NCBI GenBank assembly: GCA_008692225.1
Contig: VICG01000012.1
Span: 186,001 to 250,000, forward strand
DNA length: 64,000 nt
Source: Monilinia fructicola
Lineage: Eukaryota > Ascomycota > Leotiomycetes > Helotiales > Sclerotiniaceae
Reading direction: 5' to 3'
Shown here one piece after another: positions 1 through 13,393 of the stretch (position 1 is its first letter; each line of letters starts with the position of its first letter). The position numbers and the translations under genes were made by a program. The notes beneath the pieces are model-generated. The model did not search any database. It was not told the DNA's origin and worked only from the letters and a program-made list of their open reading frames with translations.

Positions 1-1122
1 ACTTAGCTTCATCATCGAATCCGCCAAGAAGTTCTTGTTGTTGGTTGTCTTGAACCAGGATTGTGTCTTCTGGAAATTTGTACTTCTGCGGGGGGTTTTA
101 GTAGTGGGGCCGTTGACGGTGCTTTTACTTGTGGTTTGGATATAGGCTTCAATGCAGGTTTAGAGGGATTAGCCAATTCGGCTTCCATTTCATTCAGAGC
201 TTCCAGGTCATCATCGGCGGCATCTTCTTCCATTTTGCGGAGACCAGCAAGCATACTGCTTAGACTTTTGATCATTGGTTTTCGAGGACCTCGAACCATT
301 TCTGGGGAATGTGGTGGGCCATCCTCATTTTCATCGATAGCTGGCATTCGTATTCGTTGACTATCTCGCCTTAAAAACGATGGTGTATTGAAATGTAATT
401 TTGATACTGAAGAAGGTGTTGTTGATTCTTGGCCGTTGGCAGTTTATTCTTTAAAGGCGTACTGAATAATTAAAGTCCTTCTCGATGATGGTGTATTGCT
501 ATGCATAATTGCTCGTGTACTTCCTGGAGTTCAGTCCGTGTCTTCGAGGTGTTGCTTCTATCGCAGCCAAATTTTCCTGATTCTGGAGCAGTGACAGGAG
601 AATCCGCAGCACTATCTGGATCCAAATCAAATAAGCCAAGAACCTGTCCATCTTTTTGTGTGTGTTGGGCCAATTGCGGTTTTCTTCGAAGGTGTAGCAA
701 ACAGGTTTCTCATAACGGAAGGAGAATGATAAGGGTCGACATCCCATGGTAAGATTGTATTCTTTGAGGGCGTCCTATCCACATGTAAACGTTTTGGGGA
801 GTTTCATTGTGATTATCTTCATTTCTTCTCTTTCGGGGTGTTGCTTCAGGAGCTGGTGGAGGTATATACGAAATCTTTCCGGAAAGTGTATCGCGTACTT
901 TATTAAATTCTTTGTACTTCGAGGCTGAAGAGGGGTCAGCATGAATAATTGGCAGAGTGTATCGATGTAGAAATATTACCAATATCTGGGTTGGCTTTGA
1001 TATCCTCCCTCGATGCTTTTGCGCCCCTCATGTTTATTCTTGAAATCCTTTTCCCATGTTTTCAACTCGACCCTAAGGACTTTTGAGCGTTCCTCCAAAG
1101 ACTTTCGCTCTCCTTCATCCAT
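1..1122 (-). CDS. sld2: DNA replication regulator Sld2 (partial, frameshifted)
   Basis: Sld2 is the CDK-phosphorylated initiator that binds Dpb11 and helps load the replicative helicase in S phase. The start ATG lies at 1122-1120, followed by a charged helix with WEKDF. A short intron (about 930-985) precedes KYKEFNKVRD.LSGKI, the hallmark N-terminal Sld2 motif, then TP-rich repeats typical of CDK sites and an acidic stretch with SLSSMLAGLRKMEED. The gene runs off the left edge. Reading it needs at least four one-base corrections: an A-run near 1017-1020, a run near 796-799, one near 675 and an AAATTT near 75. These look like consensus errors, not decay, because the protein signal resumes cleanly after each one. 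Identification rests on the N-terminal motif and overall composition. Confidence 0.78.
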
Positions 1123-3412
1123 AATAAATTGGCAGACTTGAATCCTAAGTTGTCGCTTTGGATGATGTCAGAAAACGCTGAATAGAAATTGTATTTTCGC
1201 GAAGGGATGTATTCTATGAAAAGTTATTTGTATTGTAATAGTGACTTGTATTCTAAGTATTGTTATGAGTATGTATCTGCCACGAAGTCATAAAAATCAT
1301 AAAATTATAACATTGATTTTATATCATTATATTTATCAATGGCATCGTGAAATATTTTATGTTCTTGTGCCGCGGTCAAGCATTTTACAAAGTAGACGCG
1401 TCGGACCAAAGATGATGCGCGATTTTGGTCAGCCGTATTTTAAGCGCCAAATTTTTCATCAATTAAAAACCAAAATTTATTATTTGAGTCATTACTTTCT
1501 ATAGTCGATGAAGAATGTGAAATCTCATTTTTCTAGTACTTGAATGATTTCTGATAGTTGTAGAAATCAAGAGATTGGAATTTCTCATGTGAAGCTATAA
1601 ACCGGCAACCTTATCACTCGTGTAAAAAGCATTTACGAAACATGTCTGACCGCCCTTTTTTGACATTAATCATTCTGCCTTCGCTAGCTGTAAGACGGTC
1701 AAAGTATATTTCCTCCATAGACGTCATGTCGTCTTGGTCCATGCCTCAAATTCCGTGGCAATTGAAGTTCAAATCACATGTGAGAAGAAGTCGAGTAGTT
1801 AGGCTAGTTCTATGGGAGTTCCAAAATCATTTTCAGAAATTGAATAGACACGTCCTTGAAAAATCTATATGTGTCACATCAATAAGTGCATTAGATTGTT
1901 GTCATGGTGAATCGAATCGCATTCAATACAGCACGCGAAAACCACTTAACGCGAAAACCCTGCTAGAACTAATTGTCGGCGCGTTGATTGATGTGAAAGT
2001 TCATGGTTCAGACAGTACTTGAGTACCTGGGTAGGCAATACGTGAATACTATTAACTAGACCTGATTGGGGCTAGCTTAGAGCTTGATTATCAAAGTGCA
2101 TGATCAACGAAGATGTCTCCGTAGCTTTGATGGCTGATTTAGTTCTATACTTTACCGGAGTGTTATGGTCCTATAGCTAGTGATATTGCAGGCATCACAG
2201 CTAGCAGCTCTGCAATACGACATTCACACCTTAATGTAACTAATGGTCTTTGCCATTCGTACATAGCTGAGTTTCTCATCTGATTTACAGTTATTAAATC
2301 ACCATATACATATACACCGTGATATGGAGATATATAAAATAGCCGAAGGTAGGCAAGTTATCATTATGTTAAATCGAATTGCTGGAAAGAGTCAATCTAT
2401 ATGAGCAGAAGGATTTCTTTCGCTTGTGGCAGAACAAACCCTAGAGTACCACTTTTCTGGCAGGATGCCATTATATTCGTAGAATCCTCCCTAACTCTTA
2501 TTATAGCGTATATCTTACGTATATAGTGATAGAAGCTTTGAAGCGTTTACATTGAAAGATTTTCGGAATACTATATTAACTTTAAAATAGCTTTAAATAA
2601 TATATTAGCTTTAAAATACTAATATACCATTCTTAATCCCACTTCAACTCTTTAATTTCACTTTAACTTTTCAACTTTATTTTAATATCATTAACATTAT
2701 TAACTTTATTTCAATATCATCAATATCATTAATTTTACTTTAATATTATTAATACTATTAATATTTTAATTAAATAGTAAATTATTCATTTGTTAAAGAT
2801 TGCTTTTCTACCTCGCTTCCACTCCCCTATTTCGAAAATGCTTCCCCTCTTAGTAATATATTAAACTATTTTAGATTCAAAAGCTTCATACACGCAATAA
2901 ACAATAACACCAACGATATATACTATAAAGATTTGTGAATATCCATAGATGCTGAATATACCCCAAAAAGCAATAACGCTTAAATAAGCTAAGGTCCTAT
3001 AGTAACTAAAATAAGCCAGCTAATATACCAAGATCCTAAATCAAGCTTAAAATAAGATATAAACTATAAATTAAACTTTTATTTGTATACCATATGCTTA
3101 GAGATTTATGGATTACCTAATCTGAATATCAAACTGCTATTTGATAATGGAAATTATAACCATATATGAATAGGCTATGGCCATAATTTTTGTCCTCTAG
3201 GGAGTCTCAAACATCTATACATGGAAAAGAATATCCCTATCCACGATTTTGCCGTAATTTCGTCACGGAAGTGAGGAAAAGAAGCCTCATATGTTTCAAA
3301 TTTGATAGTTGATTAGCTGATACGAGTCTAAGAGGTGCGGACGTAACCTGAAATATAACGAAGATCATTTTTAGCTTATTGAACATTATATGGTCATGAA
3401 TCTAGTCATGTT
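1123..3412. other. AT-rich intergenic stretch, no gene supported
   Basis: The first few hundred bases are the sld2 promoter side. From about 2480 to 3180 the sequence becomes very AT-rich, with TTTAA/TTAATA-type repeats and no long reading frame, like a RIP-mutated repeat relic. A 126-codon frame at 1642-2022 has no recognisable family and unconvincing composition. I see no RNA gene here. Confidence 0.5.
1396..1401. promoter_or_regulatory. MCB-like ACGCGT box upstream of sld2
   Basis: A palindromic ACGCGT (MluI cell-cycle box, the MBF site) lies about 275 bases upstream of the sld2 start, with GCGCG-type sequence close by. Replication genes are commonly MBF-controlled in fungi. A 6-mer is expected by chance many times in 64 kb, so only its position makes it notable. 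Confidence 0.3.
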
Positions 3413-3576
3413 TGAGGTCGTCACGGAGGAGGCGATGGCGACGTAGCCGACGTCGCGCGTGTCGGCAGGAAGCAACGTAGCATGTAGTTATAAGTGGACA
3501 GCTCAGGTAGCTTAATGAGGTCAGCTTACTACGTTTACATGTTTTGGCCTCAACGGCACACATATTTTATATTACA
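3413..3576 (+). repeat. LTR-like fragment, family A (copy 1)
   Basis: This GC-rich segment shares blocks in the same order with 32963-33254: GGTCGTCACG near the left end, GCCGACGTC, a TTATAAGT-GACAGCT-TTAATG core, TCAGCTT-CTACG, and an ATTACA right end. The order and TG-like/CA-like ends fit a solo or truncated LTR. Sequence after 3576 may be retroelement-internal, but no open frame survives. Confidence 0.45.
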
Positions 3577-6173
3577 ACTTCGTTATTGAAAATCAATATT
3601 CGTATTCGCAGTCATTTCACATAACGCTGGATATAACTGGATTTAACCTAAGTCACGACCCCTTTTCTTTGGAACCAGATTCCACCAGAACCCTCAGTGC
3701 TCAGTCTAGTGAACCTCCGATTCCAGGCCTATATCCAGTGACGGCCAGAAGCTGGCTCAACCGTTGATTTAGTGAATCCGTCAACTTCGTCGAATAAAAT
3801 CGTTGTTGATCCGGGATGAGACGTTAGAGTGACACGTGAGCAGATTGCGATCGTGCAGCGTCAGCTAATCCCTGAAGATAACTAAGCATAGTTCATAGTT
3901 GGAAGCAAGGCAAGCGTTCCGGACATTTCATGCTTCGGCTACCTCAAGATATTTCAGTTGAGACCTCGTCCCATAAAGAATATGCGAATTCCGGGACCAG
4001 GGAATTGAATATCAAAGCATTGTTAGAGATGATCAATGTATGTAGAAGCAGGGTAATTTCTAGCGGCGACAGAAAAGAGTGCAAGATGCCTAGAAAAAAG
4101 TACCCCTAGAGAAAACAATCCATAATTCTGCGATTGAACTTCCAATATTCAAAATAGTGATGGAAATAGTATAGAGACATATTTTGATATAAGATACTTG
4201 ATGTGTGTTTGATTTGATATTTTTTCTAAACGTAATATTAAAAAAGATATTCAGGGGAAAGAATTTAGTATTATACCTAAATATTGCATATATAACGAAA
4301 AACTTGTAAAGAATTAAAATCAAAATCAGTATAATTTGATAGTGCATATAAAGACTATACATCATAAGGGGTGACGGTTACGTGATTTTAACTCCTTAAA
4401 TTATGATATTATCTTTATAGTAAAAAAGCATCGCTTTTACTCATGCTCATTAGAATAACCACTGTTTGATCATCCCAAGTAAAATTGACACAAAAGACTT
4501 CAAAAAAAACAAGGGCAATTAGATGGGCATCAAGAATCTGTTGAAATCCCGTCCAGCTTTTTCACGGCTCTTCCATATGAGGTAGGACGAAAGTTTGGAC
4601 GGGAACAAGTACAAGCGTAAATCCACCCAGCCTCCCCTTCCATTGCGACTCCCCCGCCAAACGTGCAAGAGGGAAGAAAACCACGACGATCGAGATTCGG
4701 AAGAGCTTCTGAGAAATTTTCCCAAATGACTAATACTTGAATAAATAATGCCCGACCGAGAAAGATTTATGAGTATTGACACAAGCTTTCCAAATCTGAC
4801 TCATCCTTTGCTGGCTACCCCAATCATAAATGGATTTCGGCGCTTTAACACTACGCTCAACTTTCAACTGCCGAAAGATAGTGACACGCAAGCTCCGCAT
4901 TGCCTCCTCACCTCCCCACCTCTCTTCATTCACCTTCCCACCACCTATACATCCGTCACAGCTACGGTTCAAAGGCCCACAGTTCACAACACCAGCTCAC
5001 GAATAAACCAAAACCTCAAATCCATCCAGCAAATCATTCAACACCCTTGTTTTCCTTTTCTTTTTGTTCACTCAACATAGATAACCTCCTCTTCCCTCTT
5101 CCCCTTTTCTTCCTTTTGTTTTCCCTTTTTCCTCTGTTTCTCACGTCTCTCTCTTTTCTTTCCTCTTTTCTCTTCTTTTTCTTTTCCTCTTTTTCCTTGT
5201 TTCCTCATCCCCCTTGTCCCGTTTCCCCATTCCCTCTCTTTATTCCCCTTATTTACCCACAATCACCAAACGCACCGTGCCATCCACACACCTACCCCTA
5301 ACCATAAACATCCGCTTCTGCTTCTGCTCCCTTTCATTCACTTCGCTTCGCTCCACTGATCCCCTCCTACCTAACATGATTATTCACTGATTTTTACTCA
5401 CCTGGTTCCTTTCGCTCCAATGACCTACATTAAATGGGGAAGGTTCCAAAGTAAAAGCTGTGCGATTCAAATTTTACGATGAAATGAAGTCCCTAATATT
5501 GTCGAAGTGCCAAGTTTGGGTAAGACGGCTACATCACGAAAAACAAGTACGCAGATATGAGATCAAAACGGTAGAGATTCTTCATGTTTCCATTCAAAAA
5601 CGCTCCCTGCCATTGACTCGTATCATAATCCCAGCCAGTGCCAGTGCCAGTGCCAATATTCTCTTTCATACGATTCATACATACAATTCGTCAACCCCAT
5701 ACATCCAGCCAAATAAGATAGAGCCGCCGAACCATTCCGCCTTCCATCCACCCTGCCCATCCATCATTAATGCCCCATCCTACCCTAACATAAATACATC
5801 CCTCATGAAGCCCCTTCTCCCAGCCTGGGAATGGATTCCCCATATAAAGACTCAAAACATTAAATCCAAAGCCCTGTCTGAACTCCATCCCAAATGCATT
5901 ACTCATGTATACAAATCGTATCGAGTAATTTTTTTATCCGTATCAAAAAGAAAAGAAAAAATAGCAAAAGGACATCTGGATATTTTGAAAACGAAGCCCC
6001 CCCAAAAATATCTCGTCATATCAATCCAAACGATGTTTTCGTCATGGAATTCATTATGCACGCTGAAATAAAACTTCTTCGCCAAACAAATCTTTCAAAT
6101 CATCAATCAATCAGCGTCTCTCGTATCGATATATAACTTGTCTCTCCTTGTAGGAGAGAGTTTCCGAAACCTA
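3577..6173. other. Intergenic, pyrimidine-rich tract at 5080-5250
   Basis: No convincing gene. A long CT-rich tract (about 5080-5250) and scattered CCA/TTC repeats resemble a fungal promoter or 5' leader, but no start codon followed by a recognisable protein was found. Reading frames here owe their length to low complexity. Confidence 0.45.
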
Positions 6174-7155
6174 TCAACCGAATGTCTCTGACAAGACCCT
6201 TATACTCAATATCATGACCAGTAAAACCAATTGTTACGATAATGAGTTGAGCGAAAGAGAACCATCCCAGTACCATAGCCGTGCTACCCACACCACTTCT
6301 TACACTCCCATTCCCAAGATCTTGGGCTATAATGGATGCGGCTACCGAAGCTGTATGTTGCCATAGGACGGAGACGAGAACGAAAATTGATGCAATGAAG
6401 ATAATGGCAAAGGGCGACTTGGGAGACGGGTCTGGAGGGAAAAGGTTTGACTTCACGCTCACTTCCAAGAGCATCTTCTTCTTCGTGCCAACCGGGGAAT
6501 GTTGCTAGAAGTAATAGACAGATGAATGCGAAGATGATGGCGATAATACTGTGAATATGTTAGTTATTATCCTGGTGAGACCCAAGAAGGGAAAAGAAGC
6601 CGAGAAAAAGAACTTACATTAGGTATGGGAAAACAATCATATCTTTGAATTGACTTGCAAGCCAAATTAATTCAAAGGATCTTGATCAACGCTCACTTCG
6701 TTTGCCAATGCAGTGGCATTGTTACTGCATAACCACGCGCCTCATCTGGGTTGATGCAAATACCAAAATATCCAACTCTCGCTGCCAATCTTGCTTGACC
6801 GACAATATTTGATATGGCTGTGTGTACGTTGTAATCGGTTTGTGATGTAGATGGTACTGGTGTATATGGTTGGTAGTAGAGGGAAATAAGGAAGATGTCG
6901 GGTATCATAGGTGATGAAGATGAACATCCTGCCAGTAGAAAGAGCTGAAACAATGTTAGTTCAATACACGCTGGAATGCTCGAATCGCGAAGTGCTTACA
7001 AAGTAGTATAATGGTAATTGCAATCAATATCATCAATACATGATGGTATCCTAAGAATGGCACGGCTCCTATGAAATATGTCAGCACACCGACAACACTT
7101 CCTAATACAATTGCTTTGACTTACTTAAGAACCCACTAAACCCTCTGTCTGCCAT
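6174..7155 (-). CDS. Fig1-family low-affinity calcium influx membrane protein
   Basis: Fig1 proteins act in the plasma membrane in the low-affinity Ca2+ uptake system and in hyphal or mating cell fusion. Five exons can be followed: exon 1 at 7125-7155, a 56-base intron, then a first membrane helix (LGYHHVLMILIAITIILL), a second intron, the extracellular domain with LLAGCSSSSP and VGYFGICI (the Fig1 signature), a cysteine-containing stretch ending NNATALANEVSVDQDP, then helices IIAIIFAFICLLLLATFPGW, IFVLVSVLWQHTASVAAS and VLGWFSFAQLIIVTIG. The stop is at 6174-6176. About four single-base indels (near 6223, 6408, 6666 and 6750) break the frame, two of them in homopolymers; correcting each restores the family pattern. 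Four membrane segments agree with the family. Confidence 0.85.
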
Positions 7156-10100
7156 CTTGAATTAGGTATGTTATGTCTTGAAAGGAATGATCAAAATGCA
7201 GTGATTGAGTATGCCACTCCCGTCCCCCGTGTATGATCGGAGCGACTGTCGGAGTCGCAGCCGGTGGAATGTTTGCAATTTTATTGAAAGAAGTTTCAAG
7301 AAAGGGAAGAATGCTGACTATCTCCAGGAATGGGGAATGTATGATCAAAATAGTATAAAGTAACTTGAATTCGTAAGGTTTTCGTGAGAGGGGGTTGGTA
7401 AAGTAGAGGAATGTGAATGTGGATATAAAATCGTTGCATTATCGTTCAGATAAAGATTCTTATGGCAGATACAATGCAGTAGTAGTGTTCTTTCTCAATA
7501 CCACGCAGAATGTGAGGGGGGAAAGGATAAAATGCGCGTAACAGTTTTCTTTGAATCTCAGAAAATGGAGAAAGAGTAAGAGAGTCGAGGATTTGATTAG
7601 GTCCAGATTTCCTTCCTACGCGATATGATGGAGGTGATGTGATGTGTGTGATGTGTGTGATGTGTGTGATGTGTGTGGGGATCGTTCTAATCAAAAATTA
7701 TGTGGCAGGAGAGCTAAAGTTTCTACTCCGTACAAAAAGAGAATGGCGCAGTGTATCCATTTTGGTGCTTTGCCTTTGTTTACATATATGGTTAGTCAAC
7801 CAAGCAACGAGGAACCAAGGGAAGACAGGGTGCTGATGGTTGCCAGCCAATCACAGATGACTATTTGGATTCGTCAGCAGAGGACCCTTGATATTGTGAT
7901 GTTGGGTGCCATTTTAATTCAGGAACAAGCAAGATGTCGGTGGTTTGAACTTTGGGTGGTTGGAGAGAAAGTTCTGAATATAGATCAACAGGCCGGGAGG
8001 TGTAGATAGATCTTGGACGGGATCCAATACTGTCCAGTACACGTATACTGCAATGTGCAAGATAGAAGGGAAAAAAAGCTTGTTTTATCTCAAGAGTCTC
8101 GGATTCGTATTTCGCAATAAAAACTTTGAAACTTGGAAGTTTTGGTGTACGATTGACAACGGATTGATACCTTTCTTCGTCATGCTTCAAGTAGTTACAG
8201 TAGTTGTCTACTCTAACTTGTCTCTCTGCAGTAACGGCAACTAATCATGCAGGTCGAGATGCATCGTCTTTTCGAGGTTCCCACTTGGTATAATGTTTTA
8301 TATGTACAAAATCATTGTTCCTACAGTAATTCTCTGTCTGGGAGTCTAGGAGGTGAAGATCCCTTGAAATAACCCCTTTCATCGTTCTCTCTTACCCCGC
8401 ATTATTCATTTCGATTGGACTTGAGATCTTATTTGTTGCCTCTTATTGTATGAGGATATGAGAATATGTGAATATGTGCATATCAGATCATGAGGAATAT
8501 CCATGAAATATATAGGTATCATTGTTGACTTATTACCAAGTGCGAACAGTCTCACCGTCTATCCAAAACCCCCTCCCCCATGCTAGATCAGCTGCATGTT
8601 GTGCTGTGCAATGCATTTCGGTAAATTATAAACAAGTACAAATGGGAATCGCTGAGTGGTCAATCAATTCGTGTGTTTCAGCTTTTGTTTTTATCCTTCT
8701 AGAATCTGGATGTTTTCATATAGATCTCTTCCTTCCTACTTATGATTGATTCTCTTATTAAGGGTTCGTGTCAAACATCCTTCGGTTGCTTCCTCAACCT
8801 GGAACCATAATGACATCTAAATTCGACTTGGATTAATCAAGTATGGATGAATTAAAAAATTTCACTACTCGAGTACATCGATATTTGAATCTTTGGTGCA
8901 ATCCATCACAAAACGTAGGTGAAGGCCAAGATGGAATTGAATGTTACGATGGCTACTTCGTTCGAGGGACTTTCGGCATCTACTTTTCATTTACTCATAT
9001 ATACTAACAAGACTACTTGGGAGACTCAAAGTTTTATGAAAGCCAGTTGGTGGACAGTGAGACTCGCAGCTTGCAACACAGTACTGTGCCTCTAGTCGTT
9101 TCCCATGGTGAGAGCAATAGTGCATGCTACTTCACAAATTTTATCCCCAGATTATTGGTTTTTCTTTTGCAAGATTCAATCGGTCAGTCTTTCATTATCC
9201 AAGTATTGATCTTTTCTTGCCGAATGATTAGCATTTAAACAGTTGGTTTTGTCAATTAGCGTTGTCAATACCAGTCCAGAGGGGCGAGAATGATTCACGT
9301 TCTTACTTTCCGGGGAGAAAACAAAACTTATATTCAATCGCAATGGCCCGAATCTTCTGGATGAAACGTCAAGGAAGCCGAATCCTGAAGAAGATACCAT
9401 TTTTCGCAAACGCATTCTTCTTCAACATATCGGCTCGCGCATATCAATCTCTTGAAGGGACAGCAGAAAAAGAAAGATTGCTTCGCACTCGACCTCTTTT
9501 CAACCAGATATTTACCAGTTCGTTCCAAGTAAGGAACGAACCCCAACAACGTTTCATTCACCCTATATAGAGTCATTCAAGCGGAGAATACGGGTTAGAT
9601 TCACTTTCCTCTCCTCGCTTTCCATTCCTCGAGACGGAATTCAACATATAAGCCCCACAAACTTCTCCAGGGGAATGAAGGTAAGGTTGCCGAGCTATGT
9701 GCAATCAGTGTTGCAACAAGAGAAATGACAATAGCAGGCTTTTCACTTTTTCCGCTGTCGAGAAGGCACTGTCAAATATAATTGGACGAAATATTGCAAC
9801 AACTAATTACGTTGAAAAAGAATCGACTGTCCATACCCACGATCTCATACTGAAAACGACTGCAAATTCTGGTCGTAAAGTCTAGGCGAATCGACGGCGA
9901 GTATAATCATCCCATTCTTTCGATTGCATAAAAAAATGACAGTGATGACAGCTCGCTGTCTGCAGATGGTTGTAATCGCCAAACTTCTCAATCCTTCTTT
10001 GGAGAACATCACTTCTGACTTGAGATTACTTGACGAGACTTTGCATCTTGAATAACTGCGGGCTGTGCCCCTCTTACAGGTATACTATGAGACTTTAGTC

Positions 10101-13100
10101 TGTAGAATCGCAGCAAGTAGCTTTATAACTACCGGCATCCACTCAACAGTCAAATCACTTTCACGAGATTTTCGGATTAGATATACATACAGCATCATTC
10201 AGTAGTATCCAATACATATCATGTATTAAGAGGAATCTAATCTGTCTCATACTCCAGAGAAGGCACTACCTCCCAACCTCCCCCAGAACATAAATACAGC
10301 CACCATAGACACCACCTCACCACCTAAGGCCCACCGCCTCGCATACATCATTTCTCCTTTTTGTTGCAACCTTGTTCTCAGTATTTCAAGGAGAAATCTT
10401 TCATTCCGCTAGAGAAGACTGGCTCTCTCTCTTCTAGCGCTTGAGTTGGCCGACTCTTTCGATGAAAGAAGATTGATTGGCCATTTTGCCTATGGTTTCC
10501 TCGTCGTCTTTCACAACAACTCGAACGTTGTCTTGCTTCATTTAAATGTAAAGTTGATCTTCTAGTCTTGGGGTCGAGGGCTTGGAGAGCACGATCCATA
10601 TCTTATGTATCCATGTGCATTGCCTTTATTTGTCGTCTGTATTGTCTGTCTGGAGATTTACACTTATTCATTCACTGTACTATATCAGTGGCATTCTCTA
10701 TCTTCTTGATCTGTGTAAACCCGCAAGCTACTGGGTGCTTCTATCGGCTCCAGGTTCCCTGTGTATTCACCCTGTTTAAACAAGTTGCCAATCGTGTCTT
10801 GAAGTTAAAAATTTCATACCTTCTCTTTCACAAAATCGAGGAAGCCACTCTCTCTCACAATGTCGTTGCTCAGTTCGAATGGAGGCTCTTAATCCCACAG
10901 AATATTGCGTTTTTCAATTCAGTTTTATAACGGGCATCTGCTTTCGATGGCGCTTGGAGGAATTTTAATGGGCTGCGTTATCATCCCAGCTCTACATCCA
11001 CGATTATTTACAAGGCACAACATAGATAGAAAGCTGATAGCAATAATCAACAAACACCAAAAGGATCGCATTTCTCCTACAATTTCTTCATATGATGTAT
11101 CACAGTGAAATACAATACTGGCAAGAGAATGCCAATGTGCAAAATCCCTATGCAGAAAAACAGACAGGGAAGGCTTAGCTTGAATGTGAGAACAAGGGAT
11201 GTGCTCCAATCCATCTCTTATATATCCCCCAAGCCCATTTCGAAACTCATCCGGTCAAGATCTGTTATAGAGCAGCATCTAATACCCCTCTCATGCTCTA
11301 CTTAGCATCCGTAGCATGTTCAACACCATAATTCACCAATCTGAGCTCAGAATTTACTCTATACGAGATACTTTTCTTTAGCTCATATATGTGAACTCTA
11401 CCAGCTTAAATCCATACCCAAGTCCCATTCCTAGAAGATTGATCGTCGCCACAACTTTCATGGCAGGAAGAGAATTGTTTTGGTGCTCTGCGTTCACAGC
11501 CGCTATCTATGAGACCAGGGTGAAGTATAGAGAAGGTTCTGAAGTGGTGCACACGTGCAGATCGCTTCGGGGACAATTTGTTAGGTGTTGTAGATAGATA
11601 CATGGGTGCAGGCTATATAAAAAATAGCTATAAAACTTTAATACCATTTTCAAACACCAGTGTTATCCTCCGTATCCACTCTATAATGCTATATAAAGTT
11701 GCAGCAGAGAAGGGGAATAAAGAATCGAATACCAGACCAAGATATCTTAGAACTTTGCAATCTCGCCTCAAATTAAGATATTTACATCATTTCCTACCTC
11801 TATCAAATCTTTCTCGAGATAGAATGACTGCTACCTCTACAGATCTCTGTATGTACTATAAATCTGATATTGGATAGAAAAAAGAGAACTTTGATTGAGA
11901 TTCTTTGATTTTTTCTCTCCGTTTTGTCCTCATCTCTCCTCTCTCCAACTCCTTCCACTTCCCCAAGTTCAGAAATCCAACTCTTCCTAATCAACCATCT
12001 GATAATTCGCCCATTCTATTTCACCACTGAAATCATCTCTACGGTTCACATCTCACTCGCAGAAATATCCATATATAAGCTATAGAGTTCATGCAACGCG
12101 TCAAACAAAGTCTTATAACGGACTTAAGTGAATTGGGTGACAGGTGTTAAGATGGACTGCGAACTTGCCGTAGCAACTTCCTGCCGTGGATCCTGGGACT
12201 GCAGATGAGTTACGATATCCTACATATTTAGATTCTCGGAGTCCTTTTAAAGTTTTGACCCCATCTCGCCGGATTTCATACTACATTTGCCCACTTCTCC
12301 ATCTGGAACCCCTGCTTGTATGACAGCCCTCTCACATCCAACCCAAACATCCCCTTTCCCATTGACCTCACCTTCTCGCCTCCTCCGCGCCCCGAAATCC
12401 CACCACCCCGAACACCAATCTACAAAAACCCCCAAATCTTGCCCATCCCCCGAGCAGCATCGCCAAATCTCCATGACCAAATTACCTAGGCCGTGAATTC
12501 CCACCACCCCACTTCTCCCCGCACCAATCTCAAAATCCGCATACCTCGACCTAAACTCGAACGAAACTCCTCCCTGCAGTATCCTCCCCATTGTCGATAT
12601 ATCCCCCCTCACAACCCTCCCCCCGCCGTAAAAAACGATAATAATCTCCATCCAAACCGCCCCCTACCCACGCCAAGCCTAAATACCCCCCCCGCATCAA
12701 CTTCCCCACCGCCGTTCACGGCATTTAGATCTCGGCTCACAAAGCCCCAAACACCCTAAAAGGAACAACGAACAACTCTTCTCAAATCAAGAATTCCCCC
12801 AACCTTCCGTCTCTTTTTCCCGCTCCCCCCCCCCCCCATGATGGACCTTCTCGAATGAACTATGCCACTTTCGGAATTGATATATGTCAATCACGACAAG
12901 TTAGCTTCTTCTTGACGTCTTGATTACTTGGCTATGAATTAGTCAATCATTTTCCTCCTGACATATTTCATTACTATCGTTCAATCTACATAATCCAATT
13001 ACTCAATCACTCAATTATATCATCCCATTCAAAAGATAAGAGAATAGGCATGTAAAATTTGACTCGGGCTTTATCATTTCTCCGTCGATGGACTATCCTC

Positions 13101-13393
13101 TACCCAATTTCATCTTATTCTTTCATCTGATAGTTTACTGTGCTGGCCATAATCAAATTGATGGTGGCCTGCAGAGACAAGTCAACTTCCCCCTAGTCAT
13201 ACAAAGAGACCCAAAGAGACGATCAATGATAAAAGGATTATGATTCTAGGTCGGATTAAGCTACTTCATTCATTATAGGAACAACTCCCTCCCACCAGCA
13301 ACCTTCTATTCAACTCCAAACACACCACCAGGTTGAAACAGCAAGGAAGAGCACAAACTCATCCGTAAAAACCTCTCCACCTACCGAATGCCC
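7156..13393. other. 6 kb with no gene I can support
   Basis: This stretch contains a (GATGTGTGT) microsatellite at about 7635-7677, a poly-C tract near 12826-12837 and several short frames with no family resemblance (for example 9262-9570, 10378-10599 and 12247-12651). The 12.25-12.78 kb part is unusually GC- and C-rich on the + strand and could be a decayed or multi-exon gene on the - strand, but no motif was recognisable. Absence of a gene here is a statement about what I could see only. Confidence 0.4.
7635..7677. repeat. GATGTGTGT-type microsatellite
   Basis: Near-perfect tandem copies of a roughly 9-10 base unit (gatgtgtgt) lie upstream of the Fig1 gene. Frames across it yield meaningless CDVCDV or ITHITH repeats. 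Confidence 0.8.

Noticed and set aside
1642..2022. 126-codon + strand frame
   Set aside because: No recognisable domain; located in decaying AT-rich sequence upstream of sld2.
4900..5301. 133-codon Phe/Leu/Ser-rich frame
   Set aside because: Made by a polypyrimidine tract; typical of promoter or leader DNA.
9262..9576. About 100-codon frames on both strands
   Set aside because: No motif and no splice or neighbour support; the two strands are about equally open.
10378..10599. 73-codon - strand frame, with an alternative frame reading KDDEETIGKMANQSSFIERV
   Set aside because: The alternative looks protein-like but I could not tie it to a family or find an upstream exon.
12247..12651. 134-codon - strand Gly/Arg-rich frame
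   Set aside because: Composition follows the C-rich strand; no family match. Kept only as a low-interest finding.
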